This document shows, piece after piece, positions 16,580 through 25,610 of a stretch of 64,000 nucleotides of DNA. The stretch comes from JADLGL01 sp963823045 (GTDB taxonomy: Bacteria > Pseudomonadota > Alphaproteobacteria > Rhizobiales > Kaistiaceae): positions 62,001 through 126,000 of the forward strand of contig CAWGKA010000008.1 in assembly GCA_963823045.1 (NCBI GenBank), in the 5' to 3' direction. The translations under genes were made by a program, and so were the position numbers. A model generated the notes under the pieces. The model searched no databases and had not been told where the DNA came from. It saw only the letters and a program-made list of their open reading frames with translations. The first letter of the stretch is position 1, and every line of letters starts with the position of its first letter.

Positions 16580-18208
16580 TTAGCCGCTTCGCAGTTCCGC
16601 GAGCCGCTTCAGCAATCCATTCGTCGAACCGCTGGCGCTTCCCGCGCTGCCACCGTCGCGCACCGGCCCCAGCAGTGTCGTCGCCAGTTGCTTGCCGAGT
16701 TCCACGCCCCATTGATCGAATGAATTGATGTCCCAGATCGCCCCCTGGACGAACACCTTGTGCTCGTAGAGGGCGATGAGCTTGCCGAGCGTCGCCGGGT
16801 CGAGGCGCTCGTAAAGGATCGTGTTGGACGGACGGTCGCCCGGAAAGGTCTTATGTGGCGCCAGCGCCGAGGCGGCCTCGGCCGACATGCCGCCGGCAGT
16901 CAGTTCCGCCTTTGCTTCAGCCTCCGTCTTGCCCCACATCAGCGCCTCCGTCTGGGCGAGGCACGCGGCAACCAGTTGATCGTGATGCGCCGGCCAACCC
17001 TCATGCCCCTCGGCGGCGATGAGGAAGTCGGCAGGTGTGACGTCCGTTCCCTGATGCAGGAACTGATAGAATGCGTGCTGCCCATTGGTCCCCGGCTCGC
17101 CGAAGACGAGAGGCCCGGTCGCCAGCGACACTGGCTTTCCCGAAAGGTGGACCCGCTTGCCGTTGCTCTCCATGTCGAGTTGCTGGAGATAGGCGGGAAA
17201 CCGCGCAAGCCTTTGATCGTATGGCAGAACCGCGAGCGCAGGATAGTCGCATACGTCGCGGTGCCACACGCCGATCAGCGCCATCACCACAGGCAGGTTC
17301 TGTGCGAAGGGCGCTGTGAGAAAGTGCTCGTCCATCGTGCGCGCCCCCGCCAGGAGATCGGCGAAGGCCGTGCTGCCGATGGCGATCGCGAGGGGCAGGC
17401 CGATCACCGACCACATCGAGTAGCGGCCGCCGACCCATTCGCCGAAACCGAAGGCGCGGTCGGGCTTGATGCCGAACGCCGCCATCTTCGCCTCGGCGGT
17501 CGACATCGCCGCGAAATGGTCCGGCACGGCTCCTTCGCCCAAGGCATCGACGATCCATTGCCGCGCCGTATGGGCGTTGGTCATCGTCTCCACGGTCGTG
17601 AAGGTCTTGGAGGCGACGAGGAACAGCGTTCGCGCCGGGTCGAGGTCCCTGATCGTATCGGCGAGATTGGCGCCGTCGACATTGGAGACGAAATGCACCC
17701 GTGGCCCGTTGTGATAGGGGTGCAGCGCCAGCGTCGCCATCGCCGGCCCGAGATCCGACCCGCCAATGCCGATATTGATGACGTCGGTGAAGCTGCCTCC
17801 GATACCGGCTATAGCGCCTGCCCGAATGGCTTCGGCGAACTCGGTCATGCGCTCGAGTTCGGTGCGGATGCCCGGCATGATGTCATCGCCGTCAACCTTG
17901 AACACGGCTCCCGGTCCGGCTCGGAGGGCGACATGCATCACCGCCCTGCCCTCGGTGGCGTTGATCGCCTCACCCGCAAACATTGCCGCGCGCTTCGTTG
18001 CGACGCCCGCATCTTCGGCGAGGGCGACGAGCGCGGCGAAAGCCTCGGCATCGAGCTTGTTCTTGGAGAAATCGAGAAGAAGGCCGTCCGCCTCGACCGA
18101 GAAGCTGCCGAACCGCGCCTGGTCTTGAAACAACGTTCGCATGGATTGGCCCGCGAGACGTTGCTGATGTCCCTTGAGCCCCGCGAGAGCCGTTTCGAGC
18201 GCCGTCAT
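16580..18208 (-). CDS. pgi: Glucose-6-phosphate isomerase
   Basis: 542 residues, full length for the family. It interconverts glucose 6-phosphate and fructose 6-phosphate. The SIS-domain core has VINIGIGGSDLGPAMA (about residues 140-155), the first family signature as GGRYSMWSVIGLPLAIA and the second as GAIWDINSFDQWGVELGK near the C-terminus. ATG 18208 overlaps the aminotransferase stop (ATGA) and has GGAAGG 9 bases ahead; the alternative ATG at 18217 directly abuts that site. It converges on the GPR companion gene with a 9 bp gap. Confidence 0.95.
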   Translation of the reverse strand: MTALETALAGLKGHQQRLAGQSMRTLFQDQARFGSFSVEADGLLLDFSKNKLDAEAFAALVALAEDAGVATKRAAMFAGEAINATEGRAVMHVALRAGPGAVFKVDGDDIMPGIRTELERMTEFAEAIRAGAIAGIGGSFTDVINIGIGGSDLGPAMATLALHPYHNGPRVHFVSNVDGANLADTIRDLDPARTLFLVASKTFTTVETMTNAHTARQWIVDALGEGAVPDHFAAMSTAEAKMAAFGIKPDRAFGFGEWVGGRYSMWSVIGLPLAIAIGSTAFADLLAGARTMDEHFLTAPFAQNLPVVMALIGVWHRDVCDYPALAVLPYDQRLARFPAYLQQLDMESNGKRVHLSGKPVSLATGPLVFGEPGTNGQHAFYQFLHQGTDVTPADFLIAAEGHEGWPAHHDQLVAACLAQTEALMWGKTEAEAKAELTAGGMSAEAASALAPHKTFPGDRPSNTILYERLDPATLGKLIALYEHKVFVQGAIWDINSFDQWGVELGKQLATTLLGPVRDGGSAGSASGSTNGLLKRLAELRSG

Positions 18209-19383
18209 TTCAGCCATCCTTCCATACGTGTCACCGCTTCGGCGATCTCTTCCGGCGTCCCGGAGAAGGAGAAGCGAATCGTGCTTGAGCCGCGGGCCAG
18301 ATCGAAGTCGAGCCCTGGTGTGGCGGCGACACCGGCCGCCGCCAGCATCTGCTTGGCGAAATCGGCCGAGTTGTTCGAGAGGCGGCTGATCGAAGCATAG
18401 ACATAGAACGCGCCATCAACCGGGTAGAGGTCGCTGAAGCCGAGTTCGGGCAAGCGCCGCAACAGAAGCTGGCGGCTCGTGGCATAGCCGGCCTTGATCG
18501 CCTCAAGCTCGTCGATGGCGTCGAAGGCGCCGATCGCTGCGCGTTGCGACAGGTCAGGCGGCGACAAATAAAGGTTCTGCGCCAGCCGTTCGGTCGGCCG
18601 CATCAGCTCCTCCGGCAGCACCATCCAGCCGACGCGCCAACCCGCCATGCAGTAGTATTTGGAGAACGAGTTGATGACGATGGCGTCGGCCGAGAAGCGG
18701 AGCGCCGTCTCGGCGACGCCGCCATAGACGAGGCCGTGATAGATCTCGTCCGAGATGAAGCGGATGCCGAGCGCTTCCGCGGTTGCGATCAGCTCGCCAA
18801 GCGCATCCGGCGTCAGCATCGATCCGGTCGGATTGGCGGGGCTGGCGACGAGCAGCCCGGCCAGCGGCGTCCCGGCATGCGCGGCCTCGACCTGCGCCGG
18901 CGTGATGTTCGGCCCGGTCTCCGCGGTCAGCGGGATTTCTACGACCTCCAGCCCGAGCGCATGCAGGATGTTGCGATAGGCGGGATAGCCGGGGGACGCG
19001 ACGGCGACGCGGTCTCCCGGATTGAACGCGGCGAGGAAGGCAAGCGTGAACCCGGCGGACGAGCCCGTGGTGACTGCGATCCGCGCCGGATCGACCGCAA
19101 TGCCGTAGCTGTCGCCATAGTGGGCGGCGATGCGGCGGCGAAGCGCGGCGAGACCAAGCGCCTCGGTGTAGCGGATCGGCCCGCCATCCAAGCCCTCCTG
19201 CGCCGCCTTGCGCACGGCCTGCGGCGTCGGCGCCGTAGGCTGACCGACCTCCATGTGGATCACGCGGGCTCCGGTCGCCTCGCGCTGGTTGGCCGCGGCC
19301 AGCACATCCATTGCCACGAAAGGCCGGATGTCGCTCCGTCGCGAGGCCCGGAAATGGCCGCGATCCGTTTGTTTATCGTTCAT
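18205..19383 (-). CDS. Pyridoxal-phosphate aminotransferase, class I/II
   Basis: 392 residues from ATG 19383 (MNDKQTDRGHF); the frame extends upstream to 19506, but the added sequence is not family-like. Fold type I PLP enzyme: EVGQPTAPTP near the N-terminus, VTTGSSAGFTLAF, ASPANPTGSML, FISDEIYHGL, the Schiff-base lysine in INSFSKYYCMAGWRVGW (about residue 240), and the carboxylate-binding Arg in STIRFSFSGTPEE. Probably an aspartate or aromatic-type aminotransferase; the substrate cannot be told. It is translationally coupled to pgi, with which it has no known metabolic link. Confidence 0.88.
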   Translation of the reverse strand: MNDKQTDRGHFRASRRSDIRPFVAMDVLAAANQREATGARVIHMEVGQPTAPTPQAVRKAAQEGLDGGPIRYTEALGLAALRRRIAAHYGDSYGIAVDPARIAVTTGSSAGFTLAFLAAFNPGDRVAVASPGYPAYRNILHALGLEVVEIPLTAETGPNITPAQVEAAHAGTPLAGLLVASPANPTGSMLTPDALGELIATAEALGIRFISDEIYHGLVYGGVAETALRFSADAIVINSFSKYYCMAGWRVGWMVLPEELMRPTERLAQNLYLSPPDLSQRAAIGAFDAIDELEAIKAGYATSRQLLLRRLPELGFSDLYPVDGAFYVYASISRLSNNSADFAKQMLAAAGVAATPGLDFDLARGSSTIRFSFSGTPEEIAEAVTRMEGWLK

Positions 19384-19633
19384 GGTCTCGGGCGATACTG
19401 AGAAACGGTTTCCCGCGAAATGGGAGGCCATCGGCGCTTGCTGGCTTCGTCCGGCGTCGTTAGCAGGCAATATCGCCCTTGCAAACCCGCCAATCGGTTG
19501 CCGCATTTGTGCGTGAAAGGCAGTGCAATCAAGCAGAGTTGACCGAATCCCGCCTCAGCAGATGCGGCCCTTGCCTCGCTCGCCGGTAGAATTGCCAGGC
19601 TGAGCGACCCCACCCACGAGATCGCCGAGAAGA

Positions 19634-20533
19634 ATGCGCGCCAGACTGACCGCCACCATCATTGCCATCATCGCCGTCGCCCTGGGCGGCGTCATCTATG
19701 CCTTCATTGCCGATGGCATCGGCCGCGACCAGCTGGCCGTGGCGGCTCCGGAGACGCCGATCCGCACCGCACAGGCGACCCCGATCCCGGCCGTGGACGT
19801 GACCGGCACCTTCACTGCGGAGGAGCAGGCGGCGATCAACCAGATGATCGGCGACTACATCGCCGCCAACGGCGATTTCATCCGCGACTACCTCATCGCC
19901 AATCCGCAGGTGCTGCAGGATGTCGTCAATGAGCTCGACCGACAGCTGACGGCACAACAGGCGACACAGCAGGCCCAGGCAATCGCCGACAATCACGACC
20001 TCATCTTCAACTCGCCGCGCCAGGTCGTTCTCGGCAATCCCGACGGCGACATCACCCTCGTCGAGTTCTTCGACTACAACTGCCCCTACTGCAAAGCGGC
20101 CATGAACGACATGACGCAGCTGATCGCGGCCAACCCCGATCTGCGCATCGTTCTCAAGGAATTCCCGGTTCTGGGGGCCGACTCCACCGAAGCGGCGCAG
20201 GTGGCGGCGGCCGTCGACATGATTGCACCTGACGCCTATGGCCAGTTCCACCTCCTGCTGCTGGGCAGCCAGGCCCGGGCCAATGGCGATCTCGCCATCG
20301 CCGCGGCAAAGGAAGTCGGGCTCAACGAAGATGACGTACGGGCGTTGATCGACACGCCCGAGGTCAGCGCCGTTATCCAGGAATCCTATACGCTCGCCGA
20401 TGCCTTGGGCCTCACCGGAACGCCCTCATACGTCCTCGCCAACACCGTCATTGTCGGCGCGGTTGGCTTCGATGCGCTGCAGCAGATGATCGATTCGGTC
20501 CGTAGCTGTGGGCAAACCACCTGCAACGGCTGA
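19634..20533 (+). CDS. DsbA-family thioredoxin-fold protein, membrane anchored
   Basis: 299 residues. An N-terminal hydrophobic segment (about 5-27) acts as signal or anchor. A helical region at 60-110 (MIGDYIAANGDFIRDYLIAN) is typical of the DsbA_4/ScsC/BcfH type, then FFDYNCPYCKAAM has the CxxC active site at about residues 153-156, with the cis-Pro in GTPSYVLAN. It should act on disulfides in the periplasm. This gene precedes aroQ-accBC in many Rhizobiales. The last residues carry two extra Cys (SCGQTTC). Confidence 0.88.
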   Translation: MRARLTATIIAIIAVALGGVIYAFIADGIGRDQLAVAAPETPIRTAQATPIPAVDVTGTFTAEEQAAINQMIGDYIAANGDFIRDYLIANPQVLQDVVNELDRQLTAQQATQQAQAIADNHDLIFNSPRQVVLGNPDGDITLVEFFDYNCPYCKAAMNDMTQLIAANPDLRIVLKEFPVLGADSTEAAQVAAAVDMIAPDAYGQFHLLLLGSQARANGDLAIAAAKEVGLNEDDVRALIDTPEVSAVIQESYTLADALGLTGTPSYVLANTVIVGAVGFDALQQMIDSVRSCGQTTCNG

Positions 20534-20626
20534 TCGCCACCATCCCAGGGCCTTTTGGCTTTGCATGGAAATCCTCTATAAGCGCGCAACCCTCGGGCCC
20601 TGGGGCAGGGCCCGGGCGATGGCGGC

Positions 20627-21076
20627 ATGGATTTGATGGACAATCTCGTCTTCATCCTCAACGGACCAAACCTCAACCTTCTCGGCCAGCGAGAGCCTGA
20701 GGTGTATGGTCATACGACCCTTGGCGACATCGAGGCCGAGGCGCATGAGGCTGCGGCGCGGCTCGACCTCACCGTCGATTTCCGCCAGACCAACAACGAG
20801 GGCCAACTCGTTGATTGGATTCAGGAAGCCGGTCAGGCGGCCAAGGGAATCGCGATCAATCCGGGCGCTTACACCCACACCTCGATCGCCCTGCATGATG
20901 CCTTGAAAGCCGCGGCTATCCCCACAATTGAGGTTCACCTCAGCAACATCTTTGCGCGCGAGCCGTTTCGGCGGCATTCTTACGTGTCGCCGGTGGCTGC
21001 TGGGGTCATTTGCGGCCTCGGGCCGGCCGGCTATGTGCTGGCCCTCGAAGCGCTCGCGCGCCTCATTCGTCCGTAA
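20627..21076 (+). CDS. aroQ: 3-dehydroquinate dehydratase, type II
   Basis: 149 residues. It catalyses the third step of the shikimate pathway as a cytoplasmic dodecamer. Family blocks: FILNGPNLNLLGQREPEVYG with the catalytic Tyr at its end, INPGAYTHTSIAL, and VHLSNIFAREPFRRHSY with the catalytic His and the lid Arg. ATG 20627 is taken; ATG 20636 in the same frame is nearer to the family start and equally possible. It leads the aroQ-accB-accC-aat run; the gap to accB is 26 bp. Confidence 0.95.
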   Translation: MDLMDNLVFILNGPNLNLLGQREPEVYGHTTLGDIEAEAHEAAARLDLTVDFRQTNNEGQLVDWIQEAGQAAKGIAINPGAYTHTSIALHDALKAAAIPTIEVHLSNIFAREPFRRHSYVSPVAAGVICGLGPAGYVLALEALARLIRP

Positions 21077-21102
21077 CGTTTCGCGTTTGGAAGCAACAAC
21101 TG

Positions 21103-21546
21103 ATGTCGTCGAACAAAACCGGTATTGACCACGACCTCATTAGAGAGCTGGCGCAGCTTCTAACCGAGACCAATCTCAGCGAAATCGAGATCGAGCAGGA
21201 CGATCTGCGTATCCGCGTCGCCCGCAATGGCGGCGGCGACGTGCGCACCATCGTTCAGGCCGCCGCTCCGGCGCCCAAGCTGGACGCTCCGGCAGCCGAG
21301 CCCGTCTCCTCCGCAGGCGTCGTTCCCTCGCCGATGGTGGGTACCGCCTATCGGGGCCCCGATCCGGAGGCGAAACCCTTCGTCGATGTGGGTGATACGG
21401 TGAAGGCGGGCCAGACGCTCCTCATCGTCGAGGCGATGAAGACCATGAACCAGATCCCGGCACCGCGCGCCGGCACGGTGACGAAGATCCTCGTTGAGGA
21501 CGGCCAGCCGGTCGAGTTCGGCGAACCGCTTATGATCATCGAGTGA
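21103..21546 (+). CDS. accB: Acetyl-CoA carboxylase biotin carboxyl carrier protein
   Basis: 147 residues. An N-terminal helical region (IRELAQLLTETNLSEIEIEQ) and an Ala/Pro-rich hinge lead to the biotinyl domain, with the biotinylated lysine at about residue 113 in VEAMKTMNQ, the form used in place of MKLMN in many alphaproteobacteria. It carries CO2 from AccC to the carboxyltransferase in fatty acid synthesis. ATG 21103 starts at MSSNKTG. The stop overlaps the GTG start of accC (GTGA). Confidence 0.95.
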   Translation: MSSNKTGIDHDLIRELAQLLTETNLSEIEIEQDDLRIRVARNGGGDVRTIVQAAAPAPKLDAPAAEPVSSAGVVPSPMVGTAYRGPDPEAKPFVDVGDTVKAGQTLLIVEAMKTMNQIPAPRAGTVTKILVEDGQPVEFGEPLMIIE

Positions 21547-22901
21547 CCAACGCGTCGCCAATGTTCAACAAGGTCCTTATCGCCAATCGCGGCGAGATCG
21601 CGCTGCGCGTCCTGCGCGCCTGCAAGGAACTTGGCATCCAGACCGTCGCGGTACATTCGACCGCCGACGCCGACGCCATGCATGTCCGCCTCGCCGACGA
21701 GAGCGTTTGCATCGGCCCGCCGCCGGCACGCGAGAGCTATCTCAATATCCCGCAATTGCTGGCCGCCTGTGAGATCACGGGCGCCGACGCCGTACATCCC
21801 GGCTATGGCTTCCTCTCCGAGAACGCCCGTTTCGCCGAGATCCTGGCGGCGCACGACATCACCTTCATCGGCCCAACGGCCGAACACATCCGCATCATGG
21901 GCGACAAGATCGCCGCCAAGCAGACCGCGGTCCGCCTCGGCCTGCCGGTCGTGCCCGGCTCCGATGGCGGCGTTGCCGACGCCGAGACCGCCAAGCGCCT
22001 CGCCGAAGACATCGGCTATCCGGTCCTGATCAAGGCGGCAGCTGGCGGCGGTGGCCGCGGCATGAAGGTCGCGCGCACCCGCGACGACATCGTCGACGCC
22101 TTCAACACCGCCCGCGCCGAAGCCCGCGCCGCCTTTGGCGATGGCAGCGTCTATCTCGAGAAATATCTCGATGATCCGCATCATGTCGAAGTCCAGGTTT
22201 TCGGCGACGGCAAAGGCTACGCGATCCATCTCGGCGAGCGCGATTGCTCGCTGCAGCGCCGGCATCAGAAGGTCTGGGAGGAATCGCCCTCCCCGATCCT
22301 GAAGCCCGGCGACCGCGACCGTATCGGCGCCATTGTCGCCAAGGCGATCGGCGACCTCGGTTATGCCGGTGCCGGCACCGTCGAGTTCCTCTACCAGAAT
22401 GGCGAGTTCTACTTCATCGAGATGAATACCCGCCTCCAGGTCGAGCACCCGGTAACGGAGGCGATCACCGACATCGATCTCGTCGTCGAGCAGATCCGCG
22501 TTGCCGCCGGCCTCGGCCTTTCGGTGAGACAAGAGGACGTCCGCTTCGACGGCTGTGCCATCGAGTGCCGAATCAACGCCGAGAACCCGGAAACATTCGT
22601 CCCCTCGCCCGGCCGGATCACCTATTTCCATCCGCCCGGCGGGCTCGGCGTCCGTGTCGATTCGGCTGCCTATCAGGGCTACAAGATCCCGCCCTACTAC
22701 GACAGCTTGATCGGCAAGCTGATCGTCCATGGTCGGACCAGGGCCCAATGCCTGATGCGCCTTCGCCGCGCGCTCGACGAGTTCGTCGTCGACGGCATTG
22801 AGACGACCCTGCCGCTGTTCCGCAGGCTGCTCGACGAACAGGCCATCATCGACGGCACATATGACATCCATTGGCTTGAGGCCAAACTGGCGAACTGGTG
22901 A
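21543..22901 (+). CDS. accC: Acetyl-CoA carboxylase biotin carboxylase subunit
   Basis: 452 residues from the GTG at 21543, which overlaps the accB stop; ATG 21561 (MFNKVLIANRGE) gives 446 and matches the usual family start. ATP-grasp enzyme: biotin carboxylase N-terminal IANRGEIALRVLRACKELGI, the glycine loop KAAAGGGGRGMKV, MNTRLQVEHPVTE with catalytic residues, and the C-terminal GCAIECRINAE. It carboxylates the biotin on AccB. No Shine-Dalgarno is obvious before either start, so coupling to accB is likely. Confidence 0.96.
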   Translation: MTNASPMFNKVLIANRGEIALRVLRACKELGIQTVAVHSTADADAMHVRLADESVCIGPPPARESYLNIPQLLAACEITGADAVHPGYGFLSENARFAEILAAHDITFIGPTAEHIRIMGDKIAAKQTAVRLGLPVVPGSDGGVADAETAKRLAEDIGYPVLIKAAAGGGGRGMKVARTRDDIVDAFNTARAEARAAFGDGSVYLEKYLDDPHHVEVQVFGDGKGYAIHLGERDCSLQRRHQKVWEESPSPILKPGDRDRIGAIVAKAIGDLGYAGAGTVEFLYQNGEFYFIEMNTRLQVEHPVTEAITDIDLVVEQIRVAAGLGLSVRQEDVRFDGCAIECRINAENPETFVPSPGRITYFHPPGGLGVRVDSAAYQGYKIPPYYDSLIGKLIVHGRTRAQCLMRLRRALDEFVVDGIETTLPLFRRLLDEQAIIDGTYDIHWLEAKLANW

Positions 22902-23572
22902 TGCGCGCCGACAGCAATGCCAGGCTGAAGATCACTGCCGACGTCCTGCTCAAGGCTTACGCCATCGGCGTTTTCCCGATGGCCGAATCCGCCGACGATC
23001 CGGGCCTGTTCTGGATAGAGCCGGAGCAGCGCGGTCTCCTGCCGCTGGACGATTTCCATCTGCCGAAGCGCCTCGCCCGAACCATCCGCGCCGAGCCCTT
23101 CGAGATTCGCATCGACACCGATTTCGACGGCGTCATTGAGGGCTGCGCCCGTCCTGCCAAGGGCCGGCGCAAGACGTGGATCAACGCCAGGATACGCAGC
23201 CTCTATCGCGAACTATTCGACCTCGGCCACTGCCATACGGTCGAAGCCTGGCGTGACGGCAAGCTGGTGGGCGGGCTCTATGGCATCGCTCTCGGCAGCG
23301 CCTTTTTCGGGGAAAGCATGTTCTCGACCGAGCGCGACGCCTCGAAAGTGGCGCTGGTCTATCTCGTCGCGCGACTGAAGATCGGCGGCTTCACGCTGCT
23401 CGACATTCAGTTCACGACCGACCATCTGAAGCGCTTCGGCGCCTATGAGGTCGACCGCGACGAATATCAGAAGGCCTTGAACAAGGCGTTGGCGTTAAAA
23501 GCCGATTTTCACGGATTGGCCGGCGGCGGCACATCCGAAGAAGTCTTGCAGGCGGTCAACCACACGTCATAG
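22901..23572 (+). CDS. aat: Leucyl/phenylalanyl-tRNA--protein transferase
   Basis: 223 residues. Adds Leu or Phe to proteins with N-terminal Lys or Arg, marking them for the ClpS-ClpAP pathway. Family blocks: LLKAYAIGVFPMAE, FWIEPEQRGLLPLD, FGESMFSTERDASKVAL and DIQFTTDHLKRFGAYE. The ATG overlaps the accC stop (TGATG). Its last 64 bp overlap the convergent DUF2155 gene, an unusually long tail-to-tail overlap. Confidence 0.95.
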   Translation: MRADSNARLKITADVLLKAYAIGVFPMAESADDPGLFWIEPEQRGLLPLDDFHLPKRLARTIRAEPFEIRIDTDFDGVIEGCARPAKGRRKTWINARIRSLYRELFDLGHCHTVEAWRDGKLVGGLYGIALGSAFFGESMFSTERDASKVALVYLVARLKIGGFTLLDIQFTTDHLKRFGAYEVDRDEYQKALNKALALKADFHGLAGGGTSEEVLQAVNHTS

Positions 23573-23943
23573 ACGGGGTGGTCGACGGCGTTCATCGCCG
23601 GGCTTTCGGCAAACATCCAGCTTGAGAAGATCGTTGTCAGGGTCCGGCCATTGGCGCCGTTCTTGACCTCATTGACGACGACAAACGCGTCGGTCTGAGG
23701 TTGCTCCTCCGGCGTGCGCATGTAGCAGACACGAGGCGTGATCTGCAGCGTGCCGAACTGTACGGTTTCCCCGATATAGACGTCGAAGCTGATGATCCGG
23801 CCAGTGATCTTATCGAGGCCGGTGAACTGGGCGATGGGCGTCGAGATGCGATCCGCCAGCGCCGGCGACGACATGAGGAGAGCTGTGGCCGCGACAGCCA
23901 GTGCTTGGCCGGTGCGCTTTCGCCAAGAATGAACGAGCGACAT
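23509..23943 (-). CDS. DUF2155 domain secreted protein
   Basis: 144 residues from ATG 23943 (MSLVHSWRKRTG). A signal peptide ends at SSPALA (about residue 31). The mature part has the DUF2155 pattern: LDKITGRIISFDVYIGETVQF, then CYMRTPEEQPQTDAFV and an IFSSWMFAESPAMNAVDHPVYD block with two conserved Cys. This family sits beside accBC-aat in many Rhizobiales; its role is unknown, probably periplasmic. The 3' end overlaps aat by 64 bp. Confidence 0.85.
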   Translation of the reverse strand: MSLVHSWRKRTGQALAVAATALLMSSPALADRISTPIAQFTGLDKITGRIISFDVYIGETVQFGTLQITPRVCYMRTPEEQPQTDAFVVVNEVKNGANGRTLTTIFSSWMFAESPAMNAVDHPVYDVWLTACKTSSDVPPPANP

Positions 23944-23996
23944 GGGGTGGCGGTTAGCTCCGAATTGTGGCGCAAGCTGGCCGAAGGGCTGCAAGT

Positions 23997-24419
23997 CTAA
24001 ACGATCGCCTGCCTAATCCGCGCAGCTTGCTCGGCAAGGCTCGCCGGATCCGCCGCCTCGGCCGCATGCGGCATCAGCGGTTGGCCTTCCCAGCGCGGCA
24101 GAACGTGAAAATGCAGGTGGAACACCGACTGCCCGGCGGCCGCCTCGTTGAACTGGTGGATGGTCACGCCATCGCAGTCCAACGCCTTCTTAGCCGCCAA
24201 GGCAATCTTCTGCACCCGCGTCACAAGCGCCGCGAGATCGGCCGGCCTAGCGTCAAAGAGATTGCGCGCCGGCGCCTTCGGCAGCACCAGCGTATGGCCC
24301 GGCGTCATCGGATGGATGTCCATGAAAGCCAATGCGACCTCATCCTGCCAAACCTCGTGGCAGGGAATCTCACCGCGCAAGATGCGCGCGAAGATGTTGC
24401 TGTCATCGTAGGCCGTCAT
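23997..24419 (-). CDS. HIT family hydrolase
   Basis: 140 residues. The histidine triad is FHLHFHVLP (about residues 100-108), preceded by the nucleotide-binding NIFARILRGEIPCHEV and MTPGHTLVLPKAPARNLF. HIT proteins cleave nucleoside phosphoramidates or dinucleotides such as AMP-NH2. It lies 12 bp behind the ABC permease gene on the same strand, so it may be the last gene of that operon by read-through. Confidence 0.93.
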   Translation of the reverse strand: MTAYDDSNIFARILRGEIPCHEVWQDEVALAFMDIHPMTPGHTLVLPKAPARNLFDARPADLAALVTRVQKIALAAKKALDCDGVTIHQFNEAAAGQSVFHLHFHVLPRWEGQPLMPHAAEAADPASLAEQAARIRQAIV

Positions 24420-24431
24420 CGTTCCTCACTT

Positions 24432-25610
24432 TTAGGCCGAGACGTCCGCCCGTCCCAGCGTCACCTGCATCCGCCAGGTCGCCAACCCGACCAGGACTAC
24501 GGCAAAGGCAGCGACTACGCCAAGCTGGGGCAGGATGTCGCCCACGGTCCCATCACGGCGCTGCAACACCGCAAAGGCATCCAGCGCCCAGGCATGAGGC
24601 GTGAACTTAGCGATCGTCGCCATCGTATCGGGGAATATCTCGATCGGGACCATCGCGCCGCCGAGCGCGGCGAGGCCGAGGCCGACGATGACGCCGATGC
24701 CGGTGGCCTGCTGGTCGTTCTGGAAAAGCGTGCCGAAAAGCATCGCCGCCCCGGCCGCGCAGGCGCCAAAGACGATGAGAATGGCCGTGACGCCAAGGAT
24801 ATTCCCCCAATCGACCTGGAACAGCAGAAGCGTGGCGACGATGATGTAGAGGCCCTGCACCAGCACGACGGCGAAGCGGCCCAGCGCCTCGCCCGCAACC
24901 ACCGTCAGCGCTCCGGTCGGCGTGCTGAGCATCCGCCGCGTCACGCCGAGCCGCCTGCTCTGGATCAGGGCCGAGGACCCGGTGAGCCCTGTCAGAAACA
25001 TGAACAGGATCAACTGGCTCGTGGCGCCGATCTCGAACTGGCCGGAAACGCCTGAAAACAGCGATTCGCCGACCTCGGACGTGTCGACGGTGATCGCCGG
25101 AACGCGATTTCCGACGGCGGCCACCGCCGCCGTTGCCTCGGCGCGCGTCGCGCCTGCTTCCATCGCGAAACGGATCGCGGTCTCGCTCTCGGTGATCTCG
25201 GCAATGGCGTCGCCGAGCAGCGCCTGATAGCCGCCAAGGAGTTGCCCAACCGGCCCGACCAAGTCGATGGCGAGGTCCTCGCCCGCCATCAATCGCCCGG
25301 TGAAATTGTCAGGCAGATCGACGCCGACGACGATATCGGCAAGCGCAACCGCATCGGTCAGCGCCTTGCGGCTGTCATAGCGGATAATCTCGACCTCGCC
25401 GGTATCTTCAAGGTTCTGCACGATCGCTTCGGCGGCACTGCCGCCGTCGGCCGGCAGATAGACCCCCATCTTGGGCTCGAAGCCGCCACCGAACTGTGCG
25501 CCGATGAGAATGATGATGCCGATCGGCAGGACGAACACGAAGAAGAAGTTGGTGCGATCACGCGCGAACCGCTTGAGGGCGACTCCTGCGATGGTGAGGA
25601 CCTTCCTCAT
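24432..25610 (-). CDS. ABC-2 type transporter permease (second subunit)
   Basis: 392 residues. One membrane segment near the N-terminus (FFFVFVLPIGIIILIGAQFG), a periplasmic region of about 170 residues, then five membrane segments at the C-terminus (TSQLILFMFLTGLTGSSALI onwards). This is the layout of YbhS/YbhR-type exporter permeases. The ATG overlaps the stop of the preceding permease gene (ATGA). With the ATPase at 26786-27730 it should form a heterodimeric drug or lipid exporter; the cargo is unknown. Confidence 0.88.
   Translation of the reverse strand: MRKVLTIAGVALKRFARDRTNFFFVFVLPIGIIILIGAQFGGGFEPKMGVYLPADGGSAAEAIVQNLEDTGEVEIIRYDSRKALTDAVALADIVVGVDLPDNFTGRLMAGEDLAIDLVGPVGQLLGGYQALLGDAIAEITESETAIRFAMEAGATRAEATAAVAAVGNRVPAITVDTSEVGESLFSGVSGQFEIGATSQLILFMFLTGLTGSSALIQSRRLGVTRRMLSTPTGALTVVAGEALGRFAVVLVQGLYIIVATLLLFQVDWGNILGVTAILIVFGACAAGAAMLFGTLFQNDQQATGIGVIVGLGLAALGGAMVPIEIFPDTMATIAKFTPHAWALDAFAVLQRRDGTVGDILPQLGVVAAFAVVLVGLATWRMQVTLGRADVSA

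Noticed and set aside
23967..25055. 362-codon frame opposite the HIT and ABC permease genes
   Set aside because: Antisense to two well-supported genes; Arg/His-rich shadow composition.
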